Positions 55,093-64,000 of a stretch of 64,000 bases of DNA are shown one piece after another. Positions within the stretch are counted from its first letter, which is position 1. Every line of letters starts with the position of its first letter. This DNA is from Mycocentrospora acerina (Eukaryota; Ascomycota; Dothideomycetes; Pleosporales), in the NCBI GenBank assembly GCA_022701365.1, contig JAKUHH010000108.1:1294392-1358391 (forward strand), in the 5' to 3' direction. Both the position numbers and the translations under genes were made by a program. Below the pieces are notes generated by a model, which was not told the origin of the DNA, ran no database searches, and saw only the letters and a program-made list of their open reading frames with translations.

Positions 55093-58000
55093 CTATAAGG
55101 AAAAGCTAGAGCATGTAGCTAAAGCTCTAAAAGATAAAGAGCATGTTAAGAAAATAGAAAGAAGCCTTTCTTATAATAGCAAGACGCTATTACTAGCTAC
55201 TTAAGAACCTCTTAGTTTTAATAATAGTAAGCAGCTTAGTTACTTAGTTAAGAACTTTATAACTTATTAATTCTTCTTAGCTACAAAGCTACACATAGGA
55301 GAGCACTAAGCTCTACTAATTATTAACTAATAGATCCTAGACCTAGGATTAAATATACATGTCTGCAATACTACTAGCTTTAGTTAGATAGAGACTAAGA
55401 AAGCTACACCTAGTAACATTATATACACAGGTAAAATAATAGTAGCTATCTAGGCCTAGGGTAATATAACACTTAGTGTTAACACTTCTTAAGGCCTAGG
55501 CTAAATTAAGCTTACTTATATTACTCTAGTAGAGAGCTTCTTTATAAATATTATTAGTCTCTTAAGATGCTAAGCAGTAGGCATCTAATTTAACTTAGAA
55601 TAAGACATAGTCTATTAGCACTACCTATTAAATGTTGTGTGCTTACTGCAGCACCTAAATAGCTATTAGCTAATAGATACTCTAGAGAGTAATAGACCTA
55701 AGCTTAGTAGCTTCTTAGCTACTTATAAGCTATAATACAGGCTAGCTTAAGGCCTTATACACAGGCAAGCTTACAAACTATTAAGAAGAGATTAAAGGCT
55801 AATTTTAACTACTTATGTTAATGCTTACAGACTATTTACATATACTTATAAGGATGTTATAGATTATCTATCTAATAATATTTAAGGTATAACTTTAAGT
55901 AATAAGGCTAGAAGGCCTTAGCTCCTAGATTGCAGTGTGTGTATAGAGGCTAAGATAACTGCTTAGGTAAGCAGAAGAGAGCCTGTAGATTAAGCTACAA
56001 GGCCTTTCTACTAAATTATAATTAATCTAGTACAGCTCTTACTAATAAGAGAAGCATGCTATAATAGAGATTACTATATACTACATGCAGTATATAAGCA
56101 CTCTAAATAGCATAAGTTAGCAATGCTAGCACAGAAGACATATACTATGCTCCTACTAGCACTTAAGAGCTCAATAAATAAGGTTTAATATTAATTTAAG
56201 CACACTATTATTATGCTTAAAATTAATAGTAAGTAAGGCTATAGTCTTAAGCTCTATAAGATAGCAAAGCTCTTAAGAATTAAGATTAAGCTTTAAGCAC
56301 CTAACACTCCTGCTTAATTAGGACTAGCTAAGAAAGTAGGCAATATTATTATTACTAAGGCTTAAGTAATAAGGCTATTAGCAGGCCTACTAAAATTACT
56401 ATTAAATAAGCTAGTAATTACTACTATAAAGATTACTAATATTACACCTATATAAGCATTAGACTAGAAGACTCTATATAAGCTAGTCTTTAAGAAGTAA
56501 CTATTAGCAGCCTACCTAGCTCTTATTAGCTGTAAGGCATATGTGCTTAATAAGAAGCTTTAATTAGCAGATAAGCTAGAAGCTAGGACCTTTCTAGGTT
56601 ACTTACTAGGCTATAACTTAACTAACATCTTTAGGATATAGCTACCTAAGACAGGCTATATTATTTAAGTAAGAGATATGCTATTCTAGTATAACAAGCT
56701 TTATAACAGTAAGCAGCAGGCTAAGAAAGAGACTATCTTACAAGAAAAGATTAAAGTGCTTAACATTATTTAATAATAAGCTCTAGAAGTTAAGATTAAT
56801 AAGCTGCTACTACTAGGTTAACTAGACTACTAAAATACAGCCTAGGCTTCTGTAGTAGAAATAGATAATACTAAGCTAGTATAAAAAGCAGAAAAATATA
56901 TAGTAGAGATAGCTAAGGAACTAAGCTATCTATAAATACTAGATCTATAAATACTAGATCTATTAGATTAATAAGATAGTAAGCAATAGCTTACTTAAAA
57001 GTAATCTTAAAATAAGCTGCTATAAGAGGAAGAGAGTAACAAGGAAATATATAACAACATTAATATATACTAACTAAGTACTTAACTAGCTCTTATCTTA
57101 AGCTTAAGTTAAAGTTAACTATAAGGCTTAAGCTTAAGGCTTCTATTAATACTAGCAGAACTATCTAAACACATTTTAGATAACAGTAATAGTAAGAGCA
57201 GTAATGCACTACTAAGCACTAATCCTAAGATTAGTATAAGCAATACAGTTACTAGAAAACAGACTAAGACTTAAATAAGTTAGTACTAAGCTCTAGTAGC
57301 TTACTATTACTTATTTGCAACAGCTATAAATCTACAAGCTTCTGCAAAGCTACTAGGTAAGCTACTAAAGCACTAGCTCTATTAAGACTAGCTGCCTCTA
57401 CTACTAAAGCATTAAAAAGAGCTTAGTATATATCTATTTAGTAAGGAGTTTAAACAAGCTGCTTAAATAGAGATTAATAGCTACTAAAAGAAACACTATT
57501 TTTAGAAAATAGAGACTACAACAGCATTAGTAGACACTAAGATTCTACCTCTTATGTAGGTATTTACCTATAAATTTAATAAGGATAGCTATCTCTATAA
57601 ATACAAGGCTAGGCTATGTATTAGAGGTAATCTCTAGGAGCACTAAGAAGAGACCTACACTGCTATACTAGCAATTAAGACCTTTAGAGCTCTAATAGCT
57701 ATAGCAGTAGCTTTTAACTTATAGATATACTAGTTTAATGCTATAAATGCATTTCTTAACGCTAGGCTATTACATAAGCTATATTACTGCACACGAGAAG
57801 GCTTTGCTTATAAATATAGAGAATTACTACTTTTGCTATAAGCATTATATAGCCTAAAGGAAGCTCTACTGCTATAGTACTAGGAGCTATTAGTAACACT
57901 GCAGAAGCTAAGGCTAAAGCTAGTACTAGGAGCTCTTTATCTTTTTACTAATAATTAACTAATAGTCTTCTTCTATATTAATAATATAGTAGTGCTAGTA

Positions 58001-58301
58001 TACACATAACACTAGACAATATATAATGCCTTTTGTAGGCAGCTACTTAGCACATATAATATCTGCAAGCTTAGCAAGCTTAAGTAGTTCCTAGGAATTT
58101 AAGTAATACATAATAGAGCTACTTAAGCTATCTATCTAATATAAGACTTATTTATTAATAAAATAGCCTTAATATTTAACTTTAGACTAGCATTAGGACA
58201 CTATCTTAATATACTACTTAAGAAGAACAGTTTCTTACTATCCCTAGAGGAGCCTAGTACTATCTAAAGATAGCAGTATTAGCAGTTAATAGGCTCCCTT
58301 G

Positions 58302-58496
58302 TGTAACGACTAAGCACGTGCACAGTCAACGTGGCTTACCTCGCTTATAGCATCTAGTCGGCAAAGTCTAGATCTAGCACTATATATATTATACTACACA
58401 TAGAATACTTGCTTAAGTATTCTTGTGCTTACCTTTTGGTATAAGTGGGGTTATTGCGTAGTATCAATAGCAAGGGCAGGGCGCCTGACCATTACA
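58302..58496 (+). mobile_element. short LTR insertion (195 bp) inside copia element
   Basis: Begins TGTAACGACTAAGCACG and ends GACCATTACA. The flanks CCTTG (58297-58301) and TCTTG (58497-58501) differ by a single C/T, consistent with a 5-bp TSD followed by one transition. It is GC-richer than its surroundings. The TGTAACGAC start is shared with the gypsy LTR family but the body differs. No internal region. Confidence 0.8.
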
Positions 58497-59591
58497 TCTT
58501 GCTTATATCTTAACCTTAACTAGACTAGACATTTCTAGAGCTTACTTACTGCTTGCATGTTACCTGCAGAACCTAAGGCAGAAGCATCTATACACTACTT
58601 ATTATATTTAGAGATACCTAATTAAGATAAAGAATCTATCTATCTAAGTAATTGCAGATTAACAGGATAGTATTACTAGCATCTTAAAATAAGCTTACTA
58701 TAATCTATACTATAAGCCTTAAGCTTAACTATAATCTTAGCCTCTATAAGAGCCTCTATTCTATAGAGTATTTAATTTAGCCTTTACTAATAAACCTAAG
58801 ACGCGCAAGAGCTCTTAAGGCTATCTATTTAAGCTATATAGCTTACTAATTAACTAGAAAGCTACTATATAATACTTAGTTACTAAATTAATAATAGAAG
58901 TAGAGCTTCTTTTACTATTACTTACAGGCTCTAAGATAATGTAGTAGTAATAACTATTAAAATCTATTTAATTTAATCCTTAGTTTACACTATTACTATA
59001 GTGTAATAACTAATAAATAGTTGCTATAGTAACTAGAGCAGCTAAGTAGCTATAAACTAAGCTTAAGCATGTTAATATATATTATTAATAGATACACTAG
59101 GAGGTAGCTTAAGGTAAGCTCTAGGTTAACTAGAAGCCTATAGCAAAGATGCCTGCTAATAGCCTTACTAAAATCCTTAGTAAGTAGAAGTATATAAGCT
59201 TCTTATACTAGCTAGGCTTTACTAACTTTACTATATAGCTTAAGGCATAGGCACATGCAGGAGATCTAGAATCTAACTAATAAGAGCTCTTTAGGTAAAG
59301 CTAGCCTACCCTGTAAATACTAATTAGCTAGAAATACTATTACTTAAATTATTACTCTTATATTATAGAGCAGTTGCTTATCTACTTATTTTATATATTA
59401 TCTTAGCTTAGTTATCTACCTCTTGCTCTGCTATACAGCACTTAAGCTAAAGGGGTGTGTTAGCCTACGCCTAAGAGCACATAAGTGCAAGCACGTGTGC
59501 TTGCATGTAAGCACTTAACTCCTATATAGTCTCTAAGTCCTAGACTCTTAATAAAACAACAAGTTCCTCCTGATTGTTCACTTACATTATA

Positions 59592-59790
59592 ACAGTTTAG
59601 GCCTAAGAAAGAAGGTCCTCCTAGGCGTCTCTATTTCTTATCTAATCCTTATCTTTATCTAGGTCTTCTCTTACTTCTTCTAATTCTTTACTTAGTTCTT
59701 TAAACTTAATCTTCTATACTTAAAGCAAGGGATACTTACTTAAGAAGTATCTTAGTTTACTATAGTTATAGCAGTTGCCTAGTATATAAT
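59592..59790 (-). pseudogene. gypsy gag zinc-knuckle relic
   Basis: The minus strand near 59740-59785 reads GNCYNYSKLRYFLSKYP, the CCHC knuckle CYNCGKLGHFA-(E/D)CP with cysteines changed to tyrosines (TGC to TAC-type changes). It continues in frame for ~50 codons with a charged linker up to the copia insertion. It marks the upstream end of what remains of the gypsy element. Confidence 0.7.
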
Positions 59791-60400
59791 GCTACGTGGA
59801 ACAGCATATAATCCTTCTCAAAGTAGCATAGCGCGAAGCCACCCCCTTAAACGCATGCTTTTAGTCTAGCGTTAATATTTAAATCTTTACTAGCAACCTA
59901 ACTTTGTTGTATTTACGTACGCAATAAACACAGTTTAGCAGTTCTAACTCTGCGTATCCTACTTACTTACCTTGTGCCTAACAGGCGTTGTTCTAACTGC
60001 GCAAAAATAGTTAAGAATTAGATAGTATTAACGCCTAAGTCTATTTCTAGCGCGTCTGTAAGTGTTATTAATTGTTATAGCATATCTAATTATCTAAGTC
60101 TGCTATAGAATTCTAAACTAGTTGTTTTAGATTTCCTTACTTTTGTTGCAAGTAAAAAAGTAATTATCTGCACGTTATGCTAGATTGCTGTACCTTTTAA
60201 GAACCTTAATAATTATTTGCGCACTTATTACAAGGTTTCCTATAGATTGCAGCGTACAACTATAGCACAATTTAATAGCTTGCCTGCTGCGTAAAGCTTC
60301 TATAATCTAAAACTACGCAATAATAGATCTACGCTACTCTCTTACCTTGCATTGCCTGCTCTAGGATTCTGTTGTCTTTTCTGCTTAATGTTTAAGACAA
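59791..60400. other. RIP-like subtelomeric sequence
   Basis: TA-rich with no readable frame. The junction from gypsy gag to TLH-related sequence lies near 59785-59800. Confidence 0.5.
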
Positions 60401-62990
60401 TAAATTAGGACAACATTAGAAAGCATGCAAAGGAAAAACACAACATTACTGCCCCTAATTGCTTGCAAGAACAATCTAAATCTAAATGTCTTCTACAGAG
60501 TTAGACAAATTACTTATTAAAATATTAGATTATAACTAAACAGAGCTCTCTAGACTAACAAGTGCCTTAGCAACATCTGCACTTTATAAGTAAAGAGGAA
60601 GACTTAATGTACATAGAGGCTAAAGAAGAGCAGCGCTTGCTAAAAGAGCAAAGTAATCTAATAGCTTTAGATAAAGAGCTAGAACATAATAAAAACACTA
60701 AATAGCTTTAAGGCTGCAAGTGGCTAACGTGGTTTGCTAATAAGCCTATTTAACTTATTGTTGCAGCTGCTGCACTTCTATCTGCGACTACATCAGTAGG
60801 TCTTAATCTAGGTCTCTAGAATGGCTTTAAATATGTAAGCCTAGCAGAGTCTAAACAGGTTATTTAGAAGATTATTAAGGCTAGCAAAATTGTCTTCTAG
60901 CAATGTAAAATAACCCTTAAGCAAACCCTACGCGTCCTTTATTGCTAGTTGCAGAGCTAGACGCCTTCTTTTCTTGCCTTTCTATTTAAGCTTCCCTAAC
61001 GTAAACAGACTAAGTAAAGATACTATGCTATCTATAAGCAGTTTCTCTGCTATATATTTAGGATTTTAGCTTTGTTATAAAATATAAAGGAGCTTACAAG
61101 CAAAATCTTAGGGCTTTACCTAACTACAGCGCAAGTATCTATAATAAACTATATCTAGGAAAATCTTTCTATAGTAAGTAAACAAGCTAATAGTAGCGTT
61201 CTGCTCTAGCTATTACTAGATACTGTCTACAAAAGCCTTTTCTAGCTTCTTGTAATGTTCTAGACAGACCTCTTACAGGATAGGAACATAAATTGCAGCG
61301 CTATTATGCACTTCTCTAGCGTATTAGGAATTTATCCTACAGAGCTGTATTTCTGTAAACCTTACAATTACACACTATATATATTAGCGCTTCTATAGGT
61401 AGGGCAGCTAATTATCCTTAAATACGCTTTGCCTGTTGCACTGTATAACTATCTTAAAGTTGCTTAGCCTAAGCGCACTACATACTCTAACTAAGCATAG
61501 TAACTGCGCAAGCAAATTTAACCTAAATATCTCTAACAAAGAAGTCTTGCACTAGTTAGTTATCTTATTAAACAACTTTAGCATAAACAAGCTATTGCAA
61601 GGCGTAAAGGCCCTTATACAAATATATCCTAGTTATTAGATAGCTGTACACTTCACATTGCTAACGCTTAGATTTATATGCAACAGTTTTGTGAAACAAT
61701 TTATAGTGTTATAGGCTGTATGCAGCACCTTGCACAAGAGCTCCTTTTTAGATAGTAGCCTAATATTAAGCTTAATTACATCTAGGATAACCTTGCAATG
61801 CATTAGCTAGGGTTTTTATTTCTAGCAAATCCTGCTAATAACCTTTAAAGTTGTTTTTGCACAGTAAGTAGACTTGCATTTTTAGAAAAAGGTAGGTGTT
61901 CCTTTAAGACAGGCCTAGGCAAGGCAAAGTTAAGTCACTACCTGCGCAAGAGCAACTGCCTTGTTTATATGTTCTACGCTGCTATACACATAACATATAG
62001 CATGCTAGCGCGTAGAGAAGAACTTAGAGTGCTGCGCTAGGCTAATATAGTTGCTGTACAGCAAAACATCTTTTTCTATAAGGGGACAATTATACTTATC
62101 TTTGCGTACAACAAAGCAAACAGTAACACTAACAACTTATTTTATATTATGCGCTTACCTTGTCCTCTTGTGCAAAGAGTTCTTTTTGCATACCTTATAT
62201 ACATCTAGCCTTTTAGAAATTTTATTAGTTAGAGATTAGGTATAATACTTAAGGATTTAACAAACCCTTATCTGTTTGCTATACATAACAGCGTAATAAA
62301 ATGCTTTTCTGCAGATACAGCCTATCTAAGCTTAAAAAAGTTAGTAGTTAGATGTCCTGTAGCACTAAATACTAGCTAATACAGATAAATTGCAGTAAGC
62401 ATTGCAAAGAAGCATATCCCTGCTCTAATAATAACATTTAATCTAAATATACCTAAAGACTATACAGGATTTCTTTAGCTTCTCTTATTTTAAACAGGAC
62501 ACAAACCTATAACACATGCGTCTGCTTACGCGCTTAAGCATAGGTTTCTAACTAAGCTGCAACTAGATCTTATTAATTAATACCTAGAGAACAGCTGTAT
62601 ATAGCATAAATTTACTTAAACTTAAACTTATAATATTCTAGACAGCAGTTCTAGAGCTAGCTTTAATATACATTATACAGTTAAGCTAGTTAGTTATTTT
62701 CCTAACTAAAACACGTTAAGATTACTAGGGCGTACGTTAGAAAAAAATTCTAGTGCAGACTTTCTATGCAAAGCATTACTTTAAGGAGATAAGGAGCAAG
62801 AATTAGTAAAGTCTCCTAAACATTTTACAGAGAACCCTAAGCAAAGAAAAGGCAAAAGAGCTAAAGATATAGATTCTTGCAGTCTAACTACAAGAAAAAT
62901 TATTAAAATGCAAGAATAGCTTAACGCCCTTATTACAGAACGTGTTGCTTTAAAGCAGAAAAAGTAGTATAGTTTGTAGAATATCTTGTA
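60400..62990 (+). pseudogene. TLH (telomere-linked RecQ helicase-like) relic, middle domain
   Basis: A plus-strand frame interrupted by TAG/TAA reads stretches typical of the non-helicase part of fungal telomere-linked helicase proteins. These include YSVIGCMQHLAQELLF then GFLFLANPANN (about 61710-61850), EELRVLR then NIFFYKGTIILIFAYNK then IMRLPCPLVQRVLFAYLIYI (about 62010-62220), and then VALNTS-YR-IAVSIAKKHI and TGHKPITHASAYALKHRFL (about 62360-62560). Family proteins have ELL--R--N, LF---G----V--YHK, LP--VG-LLV-YL--V-PF, YR-IA--I and GHS---A---Y at these places. No helicase motifs are readable. Heavily RIP-mutated and non-functional. Family assignment is from memory of the pattern. Confidence 0.6.
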
Positions 62991-63349
62991 GTTACATATA
63001 AGAATTTAAATTTGCATGCACTTAATTGCTATTTTATTTAAACTTGTAGTAGTTATAAATGTAAACAACCTACTATTATAATTTACTTCTACCTACTGCA
63101 ACATTAACAACGTTATATCTGTCCCTACGCGTTAGGACACGTCCTGTACTAAGACAAGTTAACTTTTAACAACCTAATAACTTTATAAACTATGCTATTT
63201 ATCTTATTTTAAGAAGATTTATAGACTACAGCTACTTATAATTGCCTAATACCCTACTTACTTAAATATTACTTTTGCATAGACTAAAAGTATAAGTGTG
63301 TTTTAATACAGGGGGGTGTCTTGTTACACAGGAACAGACGTTTAGCTCT

Positions 63350-63700
63350 TAGAATATAATGTTCTTATCTGCAGAGAGCACAAGACTGCAGTAGAGAATC
63401 TTAATACGCATTTGCATTAATATTACAGGCTTGCAAGTAAGGCAAGGAAAGAGATTGTAAACTGCTATGTGCATAATTAGATTTAAACTCTAGATAATAT
63501 TAAGCTGCCTAAGCTGTTAAGACTACTAGTTAAAGAGCTTAGAGAGCTGCTTAATAGATTTTAATATAAGGCAGATAACTGCAGCTTTCTTACAGTTAAT
63601 TAAGATGTACTACAAAAGCATTACAAGGCTAAGTATAGATACTTATAGAAAAGTAATATAAGTAAGCTTTACTGCAAAGTTAAGCTACAGATATTCTTCT
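63350..63700 (+). pseudogene. TLH amino-terminal domain relic cut by the telomere
   Basis: The plus-strand frame reads EYNVLICREHKTAVENLNTH, then RKEIVNCYVHN, then LPKLLRLLVKELRELL, then NCSFLTVN-DVLQKHYKAKYR and KVKLQIFF, with TAA/TAG at several positions. This matches the amino-terminal C2H2-like domain of TLH-type proteins (LICR-H--A---L--HL, C-----N-D----H----H, VKVQ-FF). Telomere repeats begin immediately after LQIFF. Because it lies downstream of the middle-domain relic, it belongs to a separate copy whose remainder has been replaced by telomere. Confidence 0.6.
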
Positions 63701-63839
63701 AAGGGTTAGGGTTAGGGTTAGGGTTAGGGTTAGGGTTAGGGTTAGGGTTAGGGTTAGGGTTAGGGTTAGGGTTAGGGTTAGGGTTAGGGTTAGGGTTAGG
63801 GTTAGGGTTAGGGTTAGGGTTAGGGTTAGGGTTAGGGTT
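63701..63839 (+). repeat. telomere repeat array (TTAGGG)n
   Basis: About 23 perfect GGGTTA units in the orientation expected at the right end of a chromosome. It ends at an N at position 63840. Confidence 0.99.
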
Positions 63840-63950
63840 NCAGTTAATTAAGATGTACTACAAAAGCATTACAAGGCTAAGTATAGATACTTATAGAAAA
63901 GTAATATAAGTAAGCTTTACTGCAAAGTTAAGCTACAGATATTCTTCTAA
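63840..63950. other. N gap and 110-bp duplicate of 63593-63702
   Basis: After the single N, positions 63841-63950 repeat 63593-63702 without a visible difference, then telomere repeats restart. The most economical reading is two assemblies of the same chromosome end joined with a nominal gap. Confidence 0.95.
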
Positions 63951-64000
63951 GGGTTAGGGTTAGGGTTAGGGTTAGGGTTAGGGTTAGGGTTAGGGTTAGG
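63951..64000 (+). repeat. second telomere array to window end
   Basis: TTAGGG units run to the last base of the window, following the duplicated 110-bp segment. Confidence 0.97.

Larger units (their letters stand above)
53488..59586 (+). mobile_element. complete Ty1/copia element, RIP-degraded, TSD TTATA
   Basis: Two 129-bp LTRs (53488-53616 and 59458-59586) in direct orientation begin TGT(C/T)AGCC and end CTTACA. They are flanked by the perfect 5-bp duplication TTATA (53483-53487 and 59587-59591). A polypurine tract (AAGCTAAAGGGGTG) sits immediately before the 3' LTR. Plus-strand relics: reverse transcriptase near 57965-58005 reads IVFFYINNIVVLVYT, that is YVDDI with both D changed to N; RNase H near 59050-59220 reads KLKHVNIYYQ, then AKMPANSLTKIL. 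TAA/TAG codons throughout make it inactive. Two later LTR insertions lie inside it (54805-55092, 58302-58496). Without them it is about 5.6 kb. Confidence 0.9.
47777..59790 (-). mobile_element. RIP-degraded Ty3/gypsy chromovirus, interrupted and 5'-truncated
   Basis: Minus-strand element. The 3' LTR is 47777-48064, with a polypurine tract just inside it (48065-48078, CTACCCCCCCTCTG on the plus strand). Chromo-region and pol relics lie at 49600-53480 and a gag zinc knuckle at about 59740-59785. It is split by a copia insertion (53488-59586) and a short LTR insertion (52290-52546). No 5' LTR is found; sequence becomes TLH-related beyond ~59790, so the 5' end is lost. Net length without insertions is about 5.7 kb. 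In-frame TAA/TAG and strong TA enrichment indicate RIP. Confidence 0.8.

Noticed and set aside
54829..55098. 89-codon open frame
   Set aside because: Covers the clean solo gypsy LTR (54805-55092) and is absent from the mutated copy at 47777; no domain.
62051..62239. 62-codon open frame
   Set aside because: It is out of frame with the TLH-like relic, whose frame (with TAG stops) carries the recognisable motifs; the open frame is a shadow.
63304..63330. ACAGGGGGGTG followed by TCTTGTTACACAGG, resembling a polypurine tract and LTR start or a mariner end
   Set aside because: No matching second LTR or inverted repeat could be found, and the sequence downstream reads as a TLH-type domain.

Overview
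The window is a right-hand chromosome end of a filamentous ascomycete (Pezizomycotina), probably plant-associated. The signs are spliced genes with 45-65 bp introns, secreted plant-wall enzymes (two PL3 pectate lyases and a tannase/feruloyl-esterase), a large hybrid histidine kinase, TTAGGG telomere repeats at the 3' end, and transposons decayed in the manner of repeat-induced point mutation (RIP: very TA-rich, with in-frame TAA/TAG in place of CAA/CAG codons). I cannot name the species. Layout, centromere side to telomere: (1) 1-18.7 kb is a gene-containing part with PL3 pectate lyase A, an alpha-carbonic anhydrase, PL3 pectate lyase B, a five-exon hybrid histidine kinase and a tannase-family esterase. 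Several short LTR-type insertions with clear target-site duplications (TSDs) lie between them. (2) 19.8-32.4 kb holds a RIP-degraded TIR transposon, a broken NRPS (adenylation, thiolation and condensation remnants, minus strand), unidentified relics, an intact LtrA-family membrane protein gene of five exons, and solo LTRs. (3) 34-39 kb holds an EthD-GFA fusion protein, a mariner-type MITE, and a divergently transcribed alcohol dehydrogenase/alpha-beta hydrolase pair. (4) 39.9-42 kb is a mosaic of transposon fragments. (5) 42.2-46.7 kb is a two-gene island with a secreted astacin protease and a secreted histidine-rich repeat protein. (6) 47.8-59.8 kb is a nest of retrotransposons: a minus-strand Ty3/gypsy chromovirus with its 3' LTR at 47777, interrupted by a complete plus-strand Ty1/copia element (53488-59586, TSD TTATA) and by three short LTR insertions that are not RIP-mutated. 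(7) 59.8-63.7 kb holds RIP-degraded relics resembling telomere-linked helicase (TLH) genes, then the telomere. The last ~110 bp of unique sequence plus telomere repeats is present twice around a single N, probably an assembly artefact. Functionally, the intact genes encode secreted degradative enzymes (pectin, ferulate/tannate esters, protein), CO2/bicarbonate chemistry, signalling and small-molecule detoxification. The intact protease and His-rich protein in the transposon-rich subtelomere have the setting of effector-type genes, but that is inference. The least familiar items are a ~118-bp LTR-like miniature element present in two complete copies with perfect TSDs, an accessory ORF antisense to gypsy pol, the His-rich repeat protein, and a TLH amino-terminal domain that runs directly into telomere repeats.
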